From Novosphingobium malaysiense (GTDB lineage: Bacteria; Pseudomonadota; Alphaproteobacteria; Sphingomonadales; Sphingomonadaceae), in contig NZ_JTDI01000001.1 in assembly GCF_000802225.1 (NCBI RefSeq), forward strand, positions 930,001 through 994,000: a DNA stretch of 64,000 nucleotides. The letters are read 5' to 3'. The translations under genes were made by a program, and so were the position numbers. A model generated the notes under the pieces. It searched no databases, had not been told where the DNA came from, and was given only the letters and a program-made list of their open reading frames with translations. Below are positions 27,479-34,600 of this stretch, piece after piece (positions within the stretch are counted from its first letter, which is position 1; every line of letters starts with the position of its first letter).

Positions 27479-28380
27479 AGGTTGAATCTCGCGAGCTTGG
27501 CGTAGGCGTCACGCACCTGTGCGGGCGCGGCGGAGGAAGAAGCGCCGAAGGTGCCGCGCAGCGTTTCGGCCATCGAACGCGTCGAGACCTGCGGCGCCTG
27601 CGGCGCACTGCCGAGACCGGCATGGAATTCGCGCGCGATCGGACCCATCGACGGTTGCCAGCCGTTGGCCTGCGCGCTGTTCTGCTGTGCGGATTGGGGA
27701 GCGGAGACGCCCTGCGCGGAAGCAGCGCTGGCCCAGAGCGATGGGTCGCCGCCTTCCATGGCATTGGCGACCTTGCCGCGCATCAGGTCCATGACCGAAC
27801 CGACGCTGCGCGGGCTCCCGCCCGAATAGAAAATGGAACGGTTGGCCGCAGCTGCCTTGGGCAGGATCGACGCCGCGCTCTGCGACGGATCGGAAGCCAG
27901 TGCGGAAAGGAATTTGCTGGCGCCGGCACTGCCGAGGAAGTGCGCCATGTAGAGTTCGGCGGCATCGGGCTCGCGGCCCAGCTGCGCAGTCAGTTCCGCG
28001 CGGTTGTCGTTGGCGAGTTCGGCCGCCATCATCGCCGAGAGATCGGCGTTGTAGCGCAGGCCCATGACTTGCGCACGCGTACCGGCATCCGAGATGCGTC
28101 CTCCGCGGATCGCATCGTTGACCCAGCTCATGCCATGGTTCGCGCCATGGCGCTCCAGGGTCTCGGCCCAGGTGCTCTTGGTGAACTGATAGAGTCCCGC
28201 CGCGCTGGAGGTCGTAGCGCGGGCATTGGGATCAAGGCTCGATTCCAGCTTTGCCTGGGCAAGCAGGTAATTGAAGTCGACCCCGGTCGCCTGGGAGGCA
28301 CGGGCGATGGCGGCACGCGACTGCGTGCCCCCGGGCGCAACCGCGCCGCCGATCCCCATACTGACGTGTGCTTCGCTCAA
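27475..28380 (-). CDS. Flagellar lytic transglycosylase (SLT domain)
   Basis: This encodes 301 residues from a TTG at 28380, chosen because GGGAG sits 6 bases upstream; an ATG at 28359 lacks a site. The N-terminal half is an SLT-type lytic transglycosylase, with the catalytic Glu in LLAQAKLESSLDP (Glu46) and the family signature SSAAGLYQFTKSTWAETL. It should cut the glycan strands of peptidoglycan, making room for the rod. There is no Sec signal peptide, unlike the Rhodobacter enzyme SltF, so export may use the flagellar type III system. The C-terminal 100 residues are low-complexity with a conserved-looking tail. It overlaps flhA by ATGA. Confidence 0.85.
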   Translation of the reverse strand: MSEAHVSMGIGGAVAPGGTQSRAAIARASQATGVDFNYLLAQAKLESSLDPNARATTSSAAGLYQFTKSTWAETLERHGANHGMSWVNDAIRGGRISDAGTRAQVMGLRYNADLSAMMAAELANDNRAELTAQLGREPDAAELYMAHFLGSAGASKFLSALASDPSQSAASILPKAAAANRSIFYSGGSPRSVGSVMDLMRGKVANAMEGGDPSLWASAASAQGVSAPQSAQQNSAQANGWQPSMGPIAREFHAGLGSAPQAPQVSTRSMAETLRGTFGASSSAAPAQVRDAYAKLARFNL

Positions 28381-28419
28381 TTCCAGCTCCCGGCACAAAA
28401 GTTACCGGAAACTGTTTAA

Positions 28420-28434
28420 GCAAGGGGCGTGCCA
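28420..28434 (-). promoter_or_regulatory. Sigma-54 promoter for transglycosylase-flhA-fliA
   Basis: On the minus strand the sequence is TGGCAC-N5-TTGC, with GG and GC separated by exactly 10 bases. This is a perfect -24/-12 element. It lies 39 bases upstream of the TTG start, within the 66-base gap after flgN. Confidence 0.85.
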
Positions 28435-28446
28435 AACCCTCTCAGG

Positions 28447-28779
28447 TCAGGCGCGGCTGGCAGCGACAGAGTAGGTCGCGCCGGCGCGATAGAGCTGCGG
28501 GCCGCCGGTCAGGGCGTCGAGCCGCCGGGACACGTTGGCCGCGATAATGTTGCGAACCTGGCGGTTTACCTCGTTCAGGCGGCGAGCACTCTCGAGCATG
28601 CCGCGGCATTCCTCGTCGAGTTCGAGCGCTTCCGCGGAATCGAGCGTGCCGCACAAGCGGTTCTTGTCATTGGTAGCGCCCACGATCGCATCGAGGTCCA
28701 ATCCGGCAAGGGCCTGCCGCTCCTCCTCGAGGACGGCAAGCATCTGCCGCAAGGTATCGCGAAGGTGGACACTGCTCAT
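28447..28779 (-). CDS. flgN: FlgN-family flagellar chaperone
   Basis: This encodes 110 residues, all predicted helical, with the pattern of the FlgN/FliT chaperones (LRDTLRQMLAVLEEERQALAGL, then the GMLESARRLNEVNRQVRNII core). FlgN keeps the hook-filament junction proteins FlgK and FlgL unfolded for export. The family has low sequence identity, so the call rests on length, helicity and the position overlapping flgM by ATGA. Both client genes lie in this window (flgK, flgL). Confidence 0.75.
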   Translation of the reverse strand: MSSVHLRDTLRQMLAVLEEERQALAGLDLDAIVGATNDKNRLCGTLDSAEALELDEECRGMLESARRLNEVNRQVRNIIAANVSRRLDALTGGPQLYRAGATYSVAASRA

Positions 28780-29093
28780 TGCTTCGGGCTCCTCAGCAGC
28801 ACACCGGCTGCGATAATGGCGTCGGCGATCTTGGCGGGGACCACCGGGTATTTTCCTTGCTCGACAGCCTTGCGGATTTCCTTCACGCGGTCGGCATCGA
28901 CCGGGGCCGAGCCCGGGTCGAGCGCCGCGGAGGTTTCCACGCTCGTGCTGTTCAGTCCGCTCGAGGTCTTTTCGCTGTTGCGCTTCGCCGCTACCCCGTT
29001 GGCACCGGGCAACGCCTCGGCGCCGGCCTTGCGGGCCAGCCTGGCTTCGATGGCGCTAATTGCGCGTGCAGGTCCGACTTCGATAGGTGGCAT
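28776..29093 (-). CDS. flgM: Anti-sigma-28 factor FlgM
   Basis: This encodes 105 residues. It holds FliA inactive until the hook is complete, then is secreted. The N-terminal part is disordered and rich in Ser/Thr/Ala. The conserved C-terminal sigma-binding segment is seen in DADRVKEIRKAVEQGKYPV and AKIADAIIAAG. A good ribosome site (AAGGAG) sits 7 bases upstream of the ATG. The gene overlaps flgN. The 111-base upstream gap holds a TTTGCCGGCAAA palindrome but no fully convincing promoter. Confidence 0.88.
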   Translation of the reverse strand: MPPIEVGPARAISAIEARLARKAGAEALPGANGVAAKRNSEKTSSGLNSTSVETSAALDPGSAPVDADRVKEIRKAVEQGKYPVVPAKIADAIIAAGVLLRSPKQ

Positions 29094-29172
29094 GATGCCG
29101 CTCCTTGAAAGTTCCTGTACTCAAGAACGGTGCGGCACGAGAATTTTTAATGGGGGCGGCAAAAAACTGCCA

Positions 29173-29203
29173 TTTGCCGGCAAAACAAGAATAATTTTGC
29201 CGC
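29173..29203. promoter_or_regulatory. TTGCCG/CGGCAA element upstream of flgM
   Basis: A perfect 12-bp palindrome TTTGCCGGCAAA (29173-29184) is followed by TTTTGCCGC (29195-29203). Both lie between flgA and flgM, about 80 to 110 bases upstream of the flgM start. The same core recurs beside other flagellar promoters in this window, so it is a candidate activator-binding site. Confidence 0.5.
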
Positions 29204-29204
29204 T

Positions 29205-29702
29205 TCAGGGCATCGGCAGTGTCACCAGGCCGGGACGTTCGATCCGCGCACGCATGGGCTCTGCACGGGCACTTCCCGGAGCTGTAGGCCGCACTCGAAT
29301 CCAGTCGCCGACCGCTCCCGCCTCCATGGCTTCTCCCGGTTGAGAAACCGTAAAACCCTCACCCGTAATCGCGATGGCAACGGCATCGCCGCGGTGGATG
29401 GCGTCGGCCACGGGAGCCGCGGCCGCTACAGGCGCGGCGCGCTTCACGGGCACGAACAGGCGCCAGCCATTGGCGTCTCCGCATTGCACGACAACGCTCA
29501 TTTGCTGCGTGGTGCGCCAGGACAGGGCAATGCCGCTTCGGCAAGGCTGCAAGCGCAAGCGCCGATCCACCGGCGTCAGCGCACCGCCGACTGCACCGAC
29601 GGGCGCTCCGGTAAAGGCTGCCACCTGGCGATCGATCGCGTCGAGATCGGCATAGGCTCCGGAGACCGCAGCGGCTGCAAAAAGGATTAGACTGGGGGTC
29701 AT
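29205..29702 (-). CDS. flgA: Flagellar P-ring assembly chaperone FlgA
   Basis: This encodes 165 residues with an N-terminal signal peptide (residues about 1-18). FlgA helps FlgI assemble the P ring in the periplasm. The SAF-like domain is visible (VADAIHRGDAVAIAITGEGF, then AMEAGAVGDWIRV). It is short compared with enterobacterial FlgA (about 220) because the N-terminal region is reduced, which is common in alphaproteobacteria. A sigma-54 promoter lies 39 bases upstream. Confidence 0.85.
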   Translation of the reverse strand: MTPSLILFAAAAVSGAYADLDAIDRQVAAFTGAPVGAVGGALTPVDRRLRLQPCRSGIALSWRTTQQMSVVVQCGDANGWRLFVPVKRAAPVAAAAPVADAIHRGDAVAIAITGEGFTVSQPGEAMEAGAVGDWIRVRPTAPGSARAEPMRARIERPGLVTLPMP

Positions 29703-29740
29703 GACATGGTTCCCGTCAATTGGAATTTGTCATTTCCAAT

Positions 29741-29755
29741 GCAAGCCTCATGCCA
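29741..29755 (-). promoter_or_regulatory. Sigma-54 promoter for flgA
   Basis: On the minus strand TGGCAT-N5-TTGC has the GG and GC exactly 10 bases apart. It lies just past the stop codon of the MotB-like gene and 39 bases before the flgA start. It could also supply flgM and flgN. Confidence 0.8.
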
Positions 29756-29757
29756 TC

Positions 29758-30198
29758 CTATCGGGTAGTGCCGTTCGCAGCGGCATCCTCGCCCGTGGGA
29801 GAATCATACGCCAGCACGGCGCGCGCGGGCCCGTCGCCCGGTTCGACGACGATACGCGCCTCGCGGCCTTCGGACCCTGCCTGCTCGAGCAATCGGGTCG
29901 CCTCCGACAAGGCCTTCGCCTGCGCCCGCGCATCCGCATTGCGACCGTAGCGCGCGGTAATAGTAAGCTGCTGTCGGGGATCTTCCGCCTGCTGGTGCAG
30001 CCACAGCGAGAGCGGCGGCGCATCGGGCGCGGCGACATAGACCGAAAGCGGTTCGGTCCGGGCCGACGGCGCCACCGAGGCATTCTCGCCAGGCGGCGCG
30101 TCCGGCTGTTGGCTGACGGCTGCGGCCGTGGCCATGAACAGGATCAGGGACAAGTCGGCCAGCGAAGTCTGCCAACTCTGCCCGACGCGAACGCTCAT
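29758..30198 (-). CDS. MotB/ExbD-like single-span protein of an accessory stator pair
   Basis: This encodes 146 residues. Near the N-terminus is one transmembrane helix with a buried aspartate (SLADLSLILFMATAA, Asp15), the position and context of the proton-carrying Asp of MotB, TolR and ExbD. The remaining 110 residues are periplasmic, with a Pro-rich linker and a small alpha/beta region (QQLTITARYGRNADARAQAK) that does not match the MotB OmpA domain and looks more like the short ExbD/TolR domain. Its start overlaps the stop of the MotA-like gene by ATGA, so the two are made together. The window has a separate standard motAB pair. Confidence 0.65.
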   Translation of the reverse strand: MSVRVGQSWQTSLADLSLILFMATAAAVSQQPDAPPGENASVAPSARTEPLSVYVAAPDAPPLSLWLHQQAEDPRQQLTITARYGRNADARAQAKALSEATRLLEQAGSEGREARIVVEPGDGPARAVLAYDSPTGEDAAANGTTR

Positions 30199-30875
30199 CT
30201 GCCGCGCCCGCCGGCGGCTGCGCGGTGGCGGACGACGGTCGGCCCCGGATTGTCCGGCAAGGCGTCCGCGACCTGCTTTTCGAGCCAGTCGAGCACGGCC
30301 TGCCGTTCCTTCTCCTCGTCCGAAGCCCGCCGTGCCACCGCGCGCGCCAGCGGCGCGAAGAAGAGATTGCCCAGCAGCAGACCATAAAGAGTCGTGAGCA
30401 CGGCCATGGATATGGCATCGGTGAAACTGCCACCCGGACCGGCACCGGTCGGCAACTGGCTTAGCGACACGAGCGTACCGGCAAGGCCGAATACCGGCGC
30501 AAGGTCGGCAGCCTGGTTGAGGGTGCGCACGGCACGCATGGCGCCGTGATTGCGGCGTCGCTTGTGGGCAGTGTGCGAACGGTGCAGCGCCGAGACGGAG
30601 CGGGTACCGATCAAGGCATCGGTCGCCTCGTCGAACTCGACGTCGCCCAGTTGGGGCGGTTCAGTTCGGATCACGCCATTGCGTTGCATTTCACGGACCT
30701 GCACGGCCAGTTCCGCCCGCACGCGGGCGGCATCGAATTCCTTTCGCCCTAGTCTGACAAGCGCGCCAAGGGCGGCACGCGTGTCGGTCAGGCCGCTGCG
30801 CAGGACTGTGGCAAGACAGGTCCCGCCAACGACGATCAGGGCGCTGGTGGCATCGAACAGGTTTTCGGGCTGCAT
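30195..30875 (-). CDS. MotA-like membrane protein of an accessory stator pair
   Basis: This encodes 226 residues. Features shared with MotA/PomA are the VVGGTCLATVL segment (residues about 15-25), the proline-containing APVFGLAGTLVSL helix (about 127-139) and VLTTLYGLLLGNLFFAPLA (about 159-177). MotA has four transmembrane helices; this protein begins at the equivalent of the second and so has three. The cytoplasmic loop carries basic residues (HKRRRNH, about 108-114). It probably forms a 5:2 proton-driven motor unit with the following gene. It is the first gene of the flgA side, reading away from flgB. Confidence 0.72.
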   Translation of the reverse strand: MQPENLFDATSALIVVGGTCLATVLRSGLTDTRAALGALVRLGRKEFDAARVRAELAVQVREMQRNGVIRTEPPQLGDVEFDEATDALIGTRSVSALHRSHTAHKRRRNHGAMRAVRTLNQAADLAPVFGLAGTLVSLSQLPTGAGPGGSFTDAISMAVLTTLYGLLLGNLFFAPLARAVARRASDEEKERQAVLDWLEKQVADALPDNPGPTVVRHRAAAGGRGR

Positions 30876-30944
30876 CGGTGCAGGTCTCCTTCCCCCTGCA
30901 GAACGACAGGCTGGCAGCGATTTGAAGTGCCGTCAGGCGAACAA

Positions 30945-30974
30945 TTGCCGCTTTCCGGCAAACTCTTGCCGCAA
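30945..30974. promoter_or_regulatory. Three TTGCCG/CCGGCAA sites upstream of the flgB promoter
   Basis: TTGCCG (30945-30950), CCGGCAA (30955-30961) and TTGCCGCAA (30966-30974) lie about 60 to 90 bases upstream of the flgB sigma-54 promoter. That is the usual distance for an enhancer bound by a sigma-54 activator. They also face the divergent MotA-like gene. Confidence 0.6.
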
Positions 30975-31034
30975 CTGCAGGGTCCCCGCTGCCACCTGGC
31001 GCCAAAGACCGCACAAATGCGTCGACCCCAAAAT

Positions 31035-31049
31035 TGGCACGACCTTTGC
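31035..31049 (+). promoter_or_regulatory. Sigma-54 promoter for the flgB-flgL operon
   Basis: TGGCAC-N5-TTGC with 10 bases between GG and GC matches the -24/-12 consensus exactly. The expected transcription start is near 31061, leaving about 26 bases of leader before flgB. Confidence 0.88.
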
Positions 31050-31086
31050 TTAACATACGGGCAAGCAATTATTGGGACGCGAAGAC

Positions 31087-31431
31087 ATGCCCGATCTGTT
31101 TGGTATCAATGGTACGGCCCTGCAGCTGCGCTCGCAGCGCATGGGGGTTCTTGCCTCAAACATCGCCAATGCCGGAACGCCCGGATACAAGGCGAAAGAC
31201 ATCGACTTCACCGCCGCACTCAGGGCGGCGGAAGGTGGCACCGATGTGTCTTCCGCAATCGACAAGGCGACGCTCTACCGCGTGCCCGTGATGCCCTCGC
31301 TCGATGGCAACACCGTGGAGCTGCAAAACGAGCAGCTCGCCTTCTCGGAAAATGCCGTGGGCTATGCCGCCACGCTCGAGTTCATTCGCGGGCGCGTCGA
31401 CACCGTGACCCGGGCCTTGAAGGGAGACTGA
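31087..31431 (+). CDS. flgB: Flagellar proximal rod protein FlgB
   Basis: This encodes 114 residues from the ATG at 31087. It is one of the axial rod proteins in the periplasm, exported by the type III apparatus. The N-terminal rod/hook signature is present (QLRSQRMGVLASNIANAGTP). The C-terminal helix that packs with it is also seen (VGYAATLEFIRGRVDTVTRA). It is slightly shorter than the usual 130 residues. It is the first gene of the axial operon, downstream of a sigma-54 promoter. Confidence 0.92.
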   Translation: MPDLFGINGTALQLRSQRMGVLASNIANAGTPGYKAKDIDFTAALRAAEGGTDVSSAIDKATLYRVPVMPSLDGNTVELQNEQLAFSENAVGYAATLEFIRGRVDTVTRALKGD

Positions 31432-31433
31432 TC

Positions 31434-31841
31434 GTGCCGAACCAGCCGATGACCCTGTTCAGCCTCGCGCAGCGCGGCATGTCCGCCCAACTGGTACGGA
31501 TGAACGCTGCCGCATCGAACCTTGCCAACGCCGGCACCGTCTCGGGCAGCGAGGAAGAAGCCTACAAGCCGATCCGCGCCGTCTTTTCCGAAGATCTCGA
31601 CCGCGCCAGCGGCCTGGCCAGCGTCGATGTGCAAGGCGTCGTGCGTGAAGACGCCGCCGCTGTGCGCCAGCACAGTCCAGACCACCCGCTGGCCGATGCC
31701 AATGGCGATGTCTGGGTCGCTCCCGTCGATGAGAACGCGGAGATGGTCGAGATGCTCGAAGCCTCGCGCCAGTACCAGAACATGGTCGAGGCCCTTTCCA
31801 CCGCCAAGCAGCTCATGCTCGACACGATGAGGATGAAATGA
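31434..31841 (+). CDS. flgC: Flagellar proximal rod protein FlgC
   Basis: This encodes 135 residues. The GTG at 31434 is favoured over the ATG at 31449 because AAGGGAG sits 7 bases before it. The rod signature (RMNAAASNLANAGTV) is near the N-terminus. The FlgC C-terminal signature is intact (DENAEMVEMLEASRQYQNMV). It overlaps flgD by ATGA. It forms part of the rod that crosses the periplasm. Confidence 0.93.
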   Translation: MPNQPMTLFSLAQRGMSAQLVRMNAAASNLANAGTVSGSEEEAYKPIRAVFSEDLDRASGLASVDVQGVVREDAAAVRQHSPDHPLADANGDVWVAPVDENAEMVEMLEASRQYQNMVEALSTAKQLMLDTMRMK

Positions 31842-32188
31842 CCGTCAATTCCGTAACCTCGACCGGCGCGGCGACGACACTCTCGTCGACGGGCAAGACC
31901 TCGCTCTCCGATCTCGACCAGAGCGATTTCCTGAAACTGATGATGACACAGATGCAGCAACAGGATCCGTTCAATCCGACCGACCAGACCGAGATGCTGG
32001 CGCAGATGGCGCAGTTCTCCTCGCTGGCAGGGACGACCGAGATGGCAGACACGCTCAAGTCCATTTCGGCGAAACTCGATTCCGTCGTTTCGGCGCAGAC
32101 CTCCACCCAGGAGGCCGTCGCCGCACTCGCCGGCAAGATCGCCGCCGGCGACACCGCCGCCTCTACCGATACCCAGGCCGCAGCCTGA
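31838..32188 (+). CDS. flgD: Hook-cap protein FlgD, short form
   Basis: This encodes 116 residues. The conserved FlgD N-terminal domain is present (SDFLKLMMTQMQQQDPFNPTD, TEMLAQMAQFSSLAGT). The C-terminal Tudor-like and fibronectin-like domains of standard FlgD (about 220 residues) are absent. The stop codon is followed by flgE 25 bases later, so nothing suggests a recent frameshift. FlgD caps the growing hook and guides FlgE assembly. The reduced form probably suffices for the small FlgE here. Confidence 0.87.
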   Translation: MTVNSVTSTGAATTLSSTGKTSLSDLDQSDFLKLMMTQMQQQDPFNPTDQTEMLAQMAQFSSLAGTTEMADTLKSISAKLDSVVSAQTSTQEAVAALAGKIAAGDTAASTDTQAAA

Positions 32189-32213
32189 CCCCCATCCGCA
32201 GGAGTAATGCAAG

Positions 32214-33026
32214 ATGTCATTCTACACCTCGCTTAGCGGCCTCAAGGCTGCGCAGACCGACCTCAACGTCGTTTCCAACAACATCGCCAACGCCGAGACC
32301 GGCGCTTTCAAGAAGAGCACCACCGCCTTCTCCGATATCGTCGCCAGCTCGGTGATGTCGAACCCGGCGACCACCACCGGCGTCGGCTCCAGCGTCGCCG
32401 CGATCACCCAGGATTTCTCGATCGGCGCGCTCGAGCAGACCGGCAATGCCCTGGACGTCGCCATCAACGGCGAAGGCTTCTTCACCATGGTCTCGCCGCT
32501 TTCCGGCGACACCCAGTACACCCGTAACGGCTCGTTCTCGATCGACGGCAACGGCTACATCAAGAACGCCCAGAACGCGCGTCTCCAGATCTACCCGGTC
32601 GATGCCGCAGGCAACATTTCCAGCACCACGCTGCAATCGGCCCAGATCCCCGCAACCAATGCCGCCGGCGCCGACTTCGCGGGTGTGACGATCGGCCAGG
32701 ACGGCAAGGTCGTGGCAACCTATGCGGACGGCACCAACTCGACGCTCGGCATTGTCGGCCTCGCCAACTTCATTGCGCCGACCGGCCTCAAGCAGCTCGG
32801 CAACTCCTCGTGGGCCGCTACCGGCATCTCGGGTAGCGCCACTTACGGCCAGCCTGGTTCGAACAGCTACGGAAGCCTGCTCTCTGGCGCTCTCGAACGC
32901 TCGAACGTGGACATTGCCGAAGAACTCGTCTCGCTGATCACCGCGCAGCGCAATTTCCAGGCGAATGCCAAGGCGATCGACACTGCGACCCAGATTTCGC
33001 AGGCGATCATGAACCTGCGCAGCTGA
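32214..33026 (+). CDS. flgE: Flagellar hook protein FlgE
   Basis: This encodes 270 residues. It builds the flexible hook. The N-terminal motif SFYTSLSGLKAAQTDLNVVS begins the D0 helix. The C-terminal helix is seen in VDIAEELVSLITAQRNFQAN. The central domains are reduced compared with the 400-residue enterobacterial protein. A good ribosome site (GCAGGAG) lies 9 bases before the ATG. The gene could be mistaken for flgF or flgG, but those follow separately. Confidence 0.9.
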   Translation: MSFYTSLSGLKAAQTDLNVVSNNIANAETGAFKKSTTAFSDIVASSVMSNPATTTGVGSSVAAITQDFSIGALEQTGNALDVAINGEGFFTMVSPLSGDTQYTRNGSFSIDGNGYIKNAQNARLQIYPVDAAGNISSTTLQSAQIPATNAAGADFAGVTIGQDGKVVATYADGTNSTLGIVGLANFIAPTGLKQLGNSSWAATGISGSATYGQPGSNSYGSLLSGALERSNVDIAEELVSLITAQRNFQANAKAIDTATQISQAIMNLRS

Positions 33027-33052
33027 TCGGAATAACGCTGGGGAGCTGACCG

Positions 33053-33796
33053 ATGGACCGTCTGATCTATACCGCCGTTTCGGGCATGAACGCTTCGCTA
33101 AACCGCGAACGCGTCATCGCCAGCAACATGGCCAATGCGCAGACCGTCGGCTTCAAGGCCGAAATCCTGCAGGCGACGCCCATGACGCTGGAAGGCCCGC
33201 AACTGGAAGTTCGGGCCATGACGAGCACCGAAGTCACCGGGGCCTCGATGAAGGACGGCGAGATTGCCCAAACCGGCAATCCGCTCGACATCGCGCTGCA
33301 GGGCGACGCCATGCTCGCGGTTCAGGCCACCGACGGGCAGGAAAGCTACACTCGTCGCGGCGACCTGTCGGTAACCGTCACGGGTGTGCTGCAGAACGGC
33401 GAAGGCCTTCCGGTGATCGGCAACAATGGCCCGATCACCGTGCCGCCCGGCTCGAAGGTGTCCATTGCCCCCGATGGCAATGTCCTGCTCGCCGATCCCA
33501 ACGCGCCCGACCTGCCTCCGCAGGCGATCGACCGGTTGAAGCTGGTCAGCACCACCGGCACCCGCATCGCCAAGGACCTTGCCGGTCAGTTCCGCGTGCA
33601 GGGCGGCGGCGTCCTCCCCGTCGACGAGAATGCCCGGGTGATCCCCGGTTCGCTCGAACACTCCAATGTCAACGCATCCGAAGTGCTGGTCGAGATGATC
33701 TCGGCCCAGCGCCTTTTCGATATGCGCACCAAGCTCGTGCAGACGGCCAGCCAGCTCGATGAAGCCGGCGCCCGCCTCATGCGCCTCAACAGCTGA
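33053..33796 (+). CDS. flgF: Flagellar rod protein FlgF
   Basis: This encodes 247 residues, typical for FlgF. The rod signature begins at the start (DRLIYTAVSGMNASLNRERV). A segment shared by FlgF and FlgG is seen in NPLDIALQGDAMLAVQ. The C-terminal helix motif is SEVLVEMISAQRLFDMRTKL. FlgF links the proximal rod proteins to the FlgG distal rod. The gene has GGGGAG before its ATG. Confidence 0.92.
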   Translation: MDRLIYTAVSGMNASLNRERVIASNMANAQTVGFKAEILQATPMTLEGPQLEVRAMTSTEVTGASMKDGEIAQTGNPLDIALQGDAMLAVQATDGQESYTRRGDLSVTVTGVLQNGEGLPVIGNNGPITVPPGSKVSIAPDGNVLLADPNAPDLPPQAIDRLKLVSTTGTRIAKDLAGQFRVQGGGVLPVDENARVIPGSLEHSNVNASEVLVEMISAQRLFDMRTKLVQTASQLDEAGARLMRLNS

Positions 33797-33811
33797 GGAA
33801 GATCCTAGACC

Positions 33812-34600
33812 ATGCCAAGTTCAGCACTCCAGGTCGCCCGCACCGGGCTCGAGGCCCAGGACACGCGCATGCGCGTGATCGCGAATAACCTCGCCAACGT
33901 TTCGACCACCGCGTTCAAGCGCGACCGCGCCAACTTCGCGACGCTCGCCTATCAGGATGCCCGCGTTGCCGGCGCCCAGTCCTCGAACGAGACGGCTTAT
34001 GCCACCGGGCTCAATCTCGGCACCGGCGTCGGCGTGCAGTCGACCACGCGCATGGAAACGCAGGGCTCGCTGCAATCCACCGGCAATTCGCTCGACGTGG
34101 CGCTGGACGGCGACGGCTACTTCCAGGTGTCGCTGCCCGGCGGCCAGCTCGGCTACACCCGCGCTGGCAACTTCACGCGCTCGTCGGAAGGCCAGCTCGT
34201 GACCGCGCAGGGCTATATTGTCCAGCCGCCGATCTCCATTCCCGAAGGCGCCACCTCGATCACCATCTCCGAGGACGGCACCGTGTCGGCACAGCTCGCT
34301 GGGCAGACCGATCCCTCGCAGCTCGGGCAACTCACTGTCGCCACCTTCACCAATCCGGCGGCGCTCCAGGCCGCTTCGGACAACTTCATGATGGAAACTG
34401 CCGCCAGTGGTCCGGCCCAGCTCGGCATCGCCGGGGAACAGGGTCGCGGCCACATCAAGCAGGGAATGCTGGAAAGCTCCAACGTCAACATCGTCGAAGA
34501 ACTCGTCGACATGATCGAGACCCAGCGGGCCTACGAGATCAATTCGAAGATGATCTCCGCGGTCGACGAAATGCTCAAGAACGCGAACCAGACGCTGTAA
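33812..34600 (+). CDS. flgG: Flagellar distal rod protein FlgG
   Basis: This encodes 262 residues, normal length. The N-terminal rod signature is RTGLEAQDTRMRVIANNLAN. The FlgG-typical TGNSLDVALDGDGYFQV and the C-terminal NIVEELVDMIETQRAYEINS follow. It forms the distal rod. The stop codon shares its last base with the flgH start (TAATG), which indicates translational coupling. Confidence 0.95.
   Translation: MPSSALQVARTGLEAQDTRMRVIANNLANVSTTAFKRDRANFATLAYQDARVAGAQSSNETAYATGLNLGTGVGVQSTTRMETQGSLQSTGNSLDVALDGDGYFQVSLPGGQLGYTRAGNFTRSSEGQLVTAQGYIVQPPISIPEGATSITISEDGTVSAQLAGQTDPSQLGQLTVATFTNPAALQAASDNFMMETAASGPAQLGIAGEQGRGHIKQGMLESSNVNIVEELVDMIETQRAYEINSKMISAVDEMLKNANQTL

Noticed and set aside
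26036-27505. A 489-codon plus-strand frame opposite flhA
   Set aside because: FlhA is unmistakable on the minus strand; the other product is Asp/His/Gln/Arg-rich shadow sequence.
29159-29172. Sigma-54-like element upstream of flgM (TGGCAG then TTGC on the minus strand)
   Set aside because: GG and GC are separated by 9 bases instead of 10, and sigma-54 tolerates little change in this spacing.
30917-30933. Sigma-54-like element upstream of the MotA-like gene (CGGCAC then GC on the minus strand)
   Set aside because: The spacing is 11 bases and the -12 region is poor.
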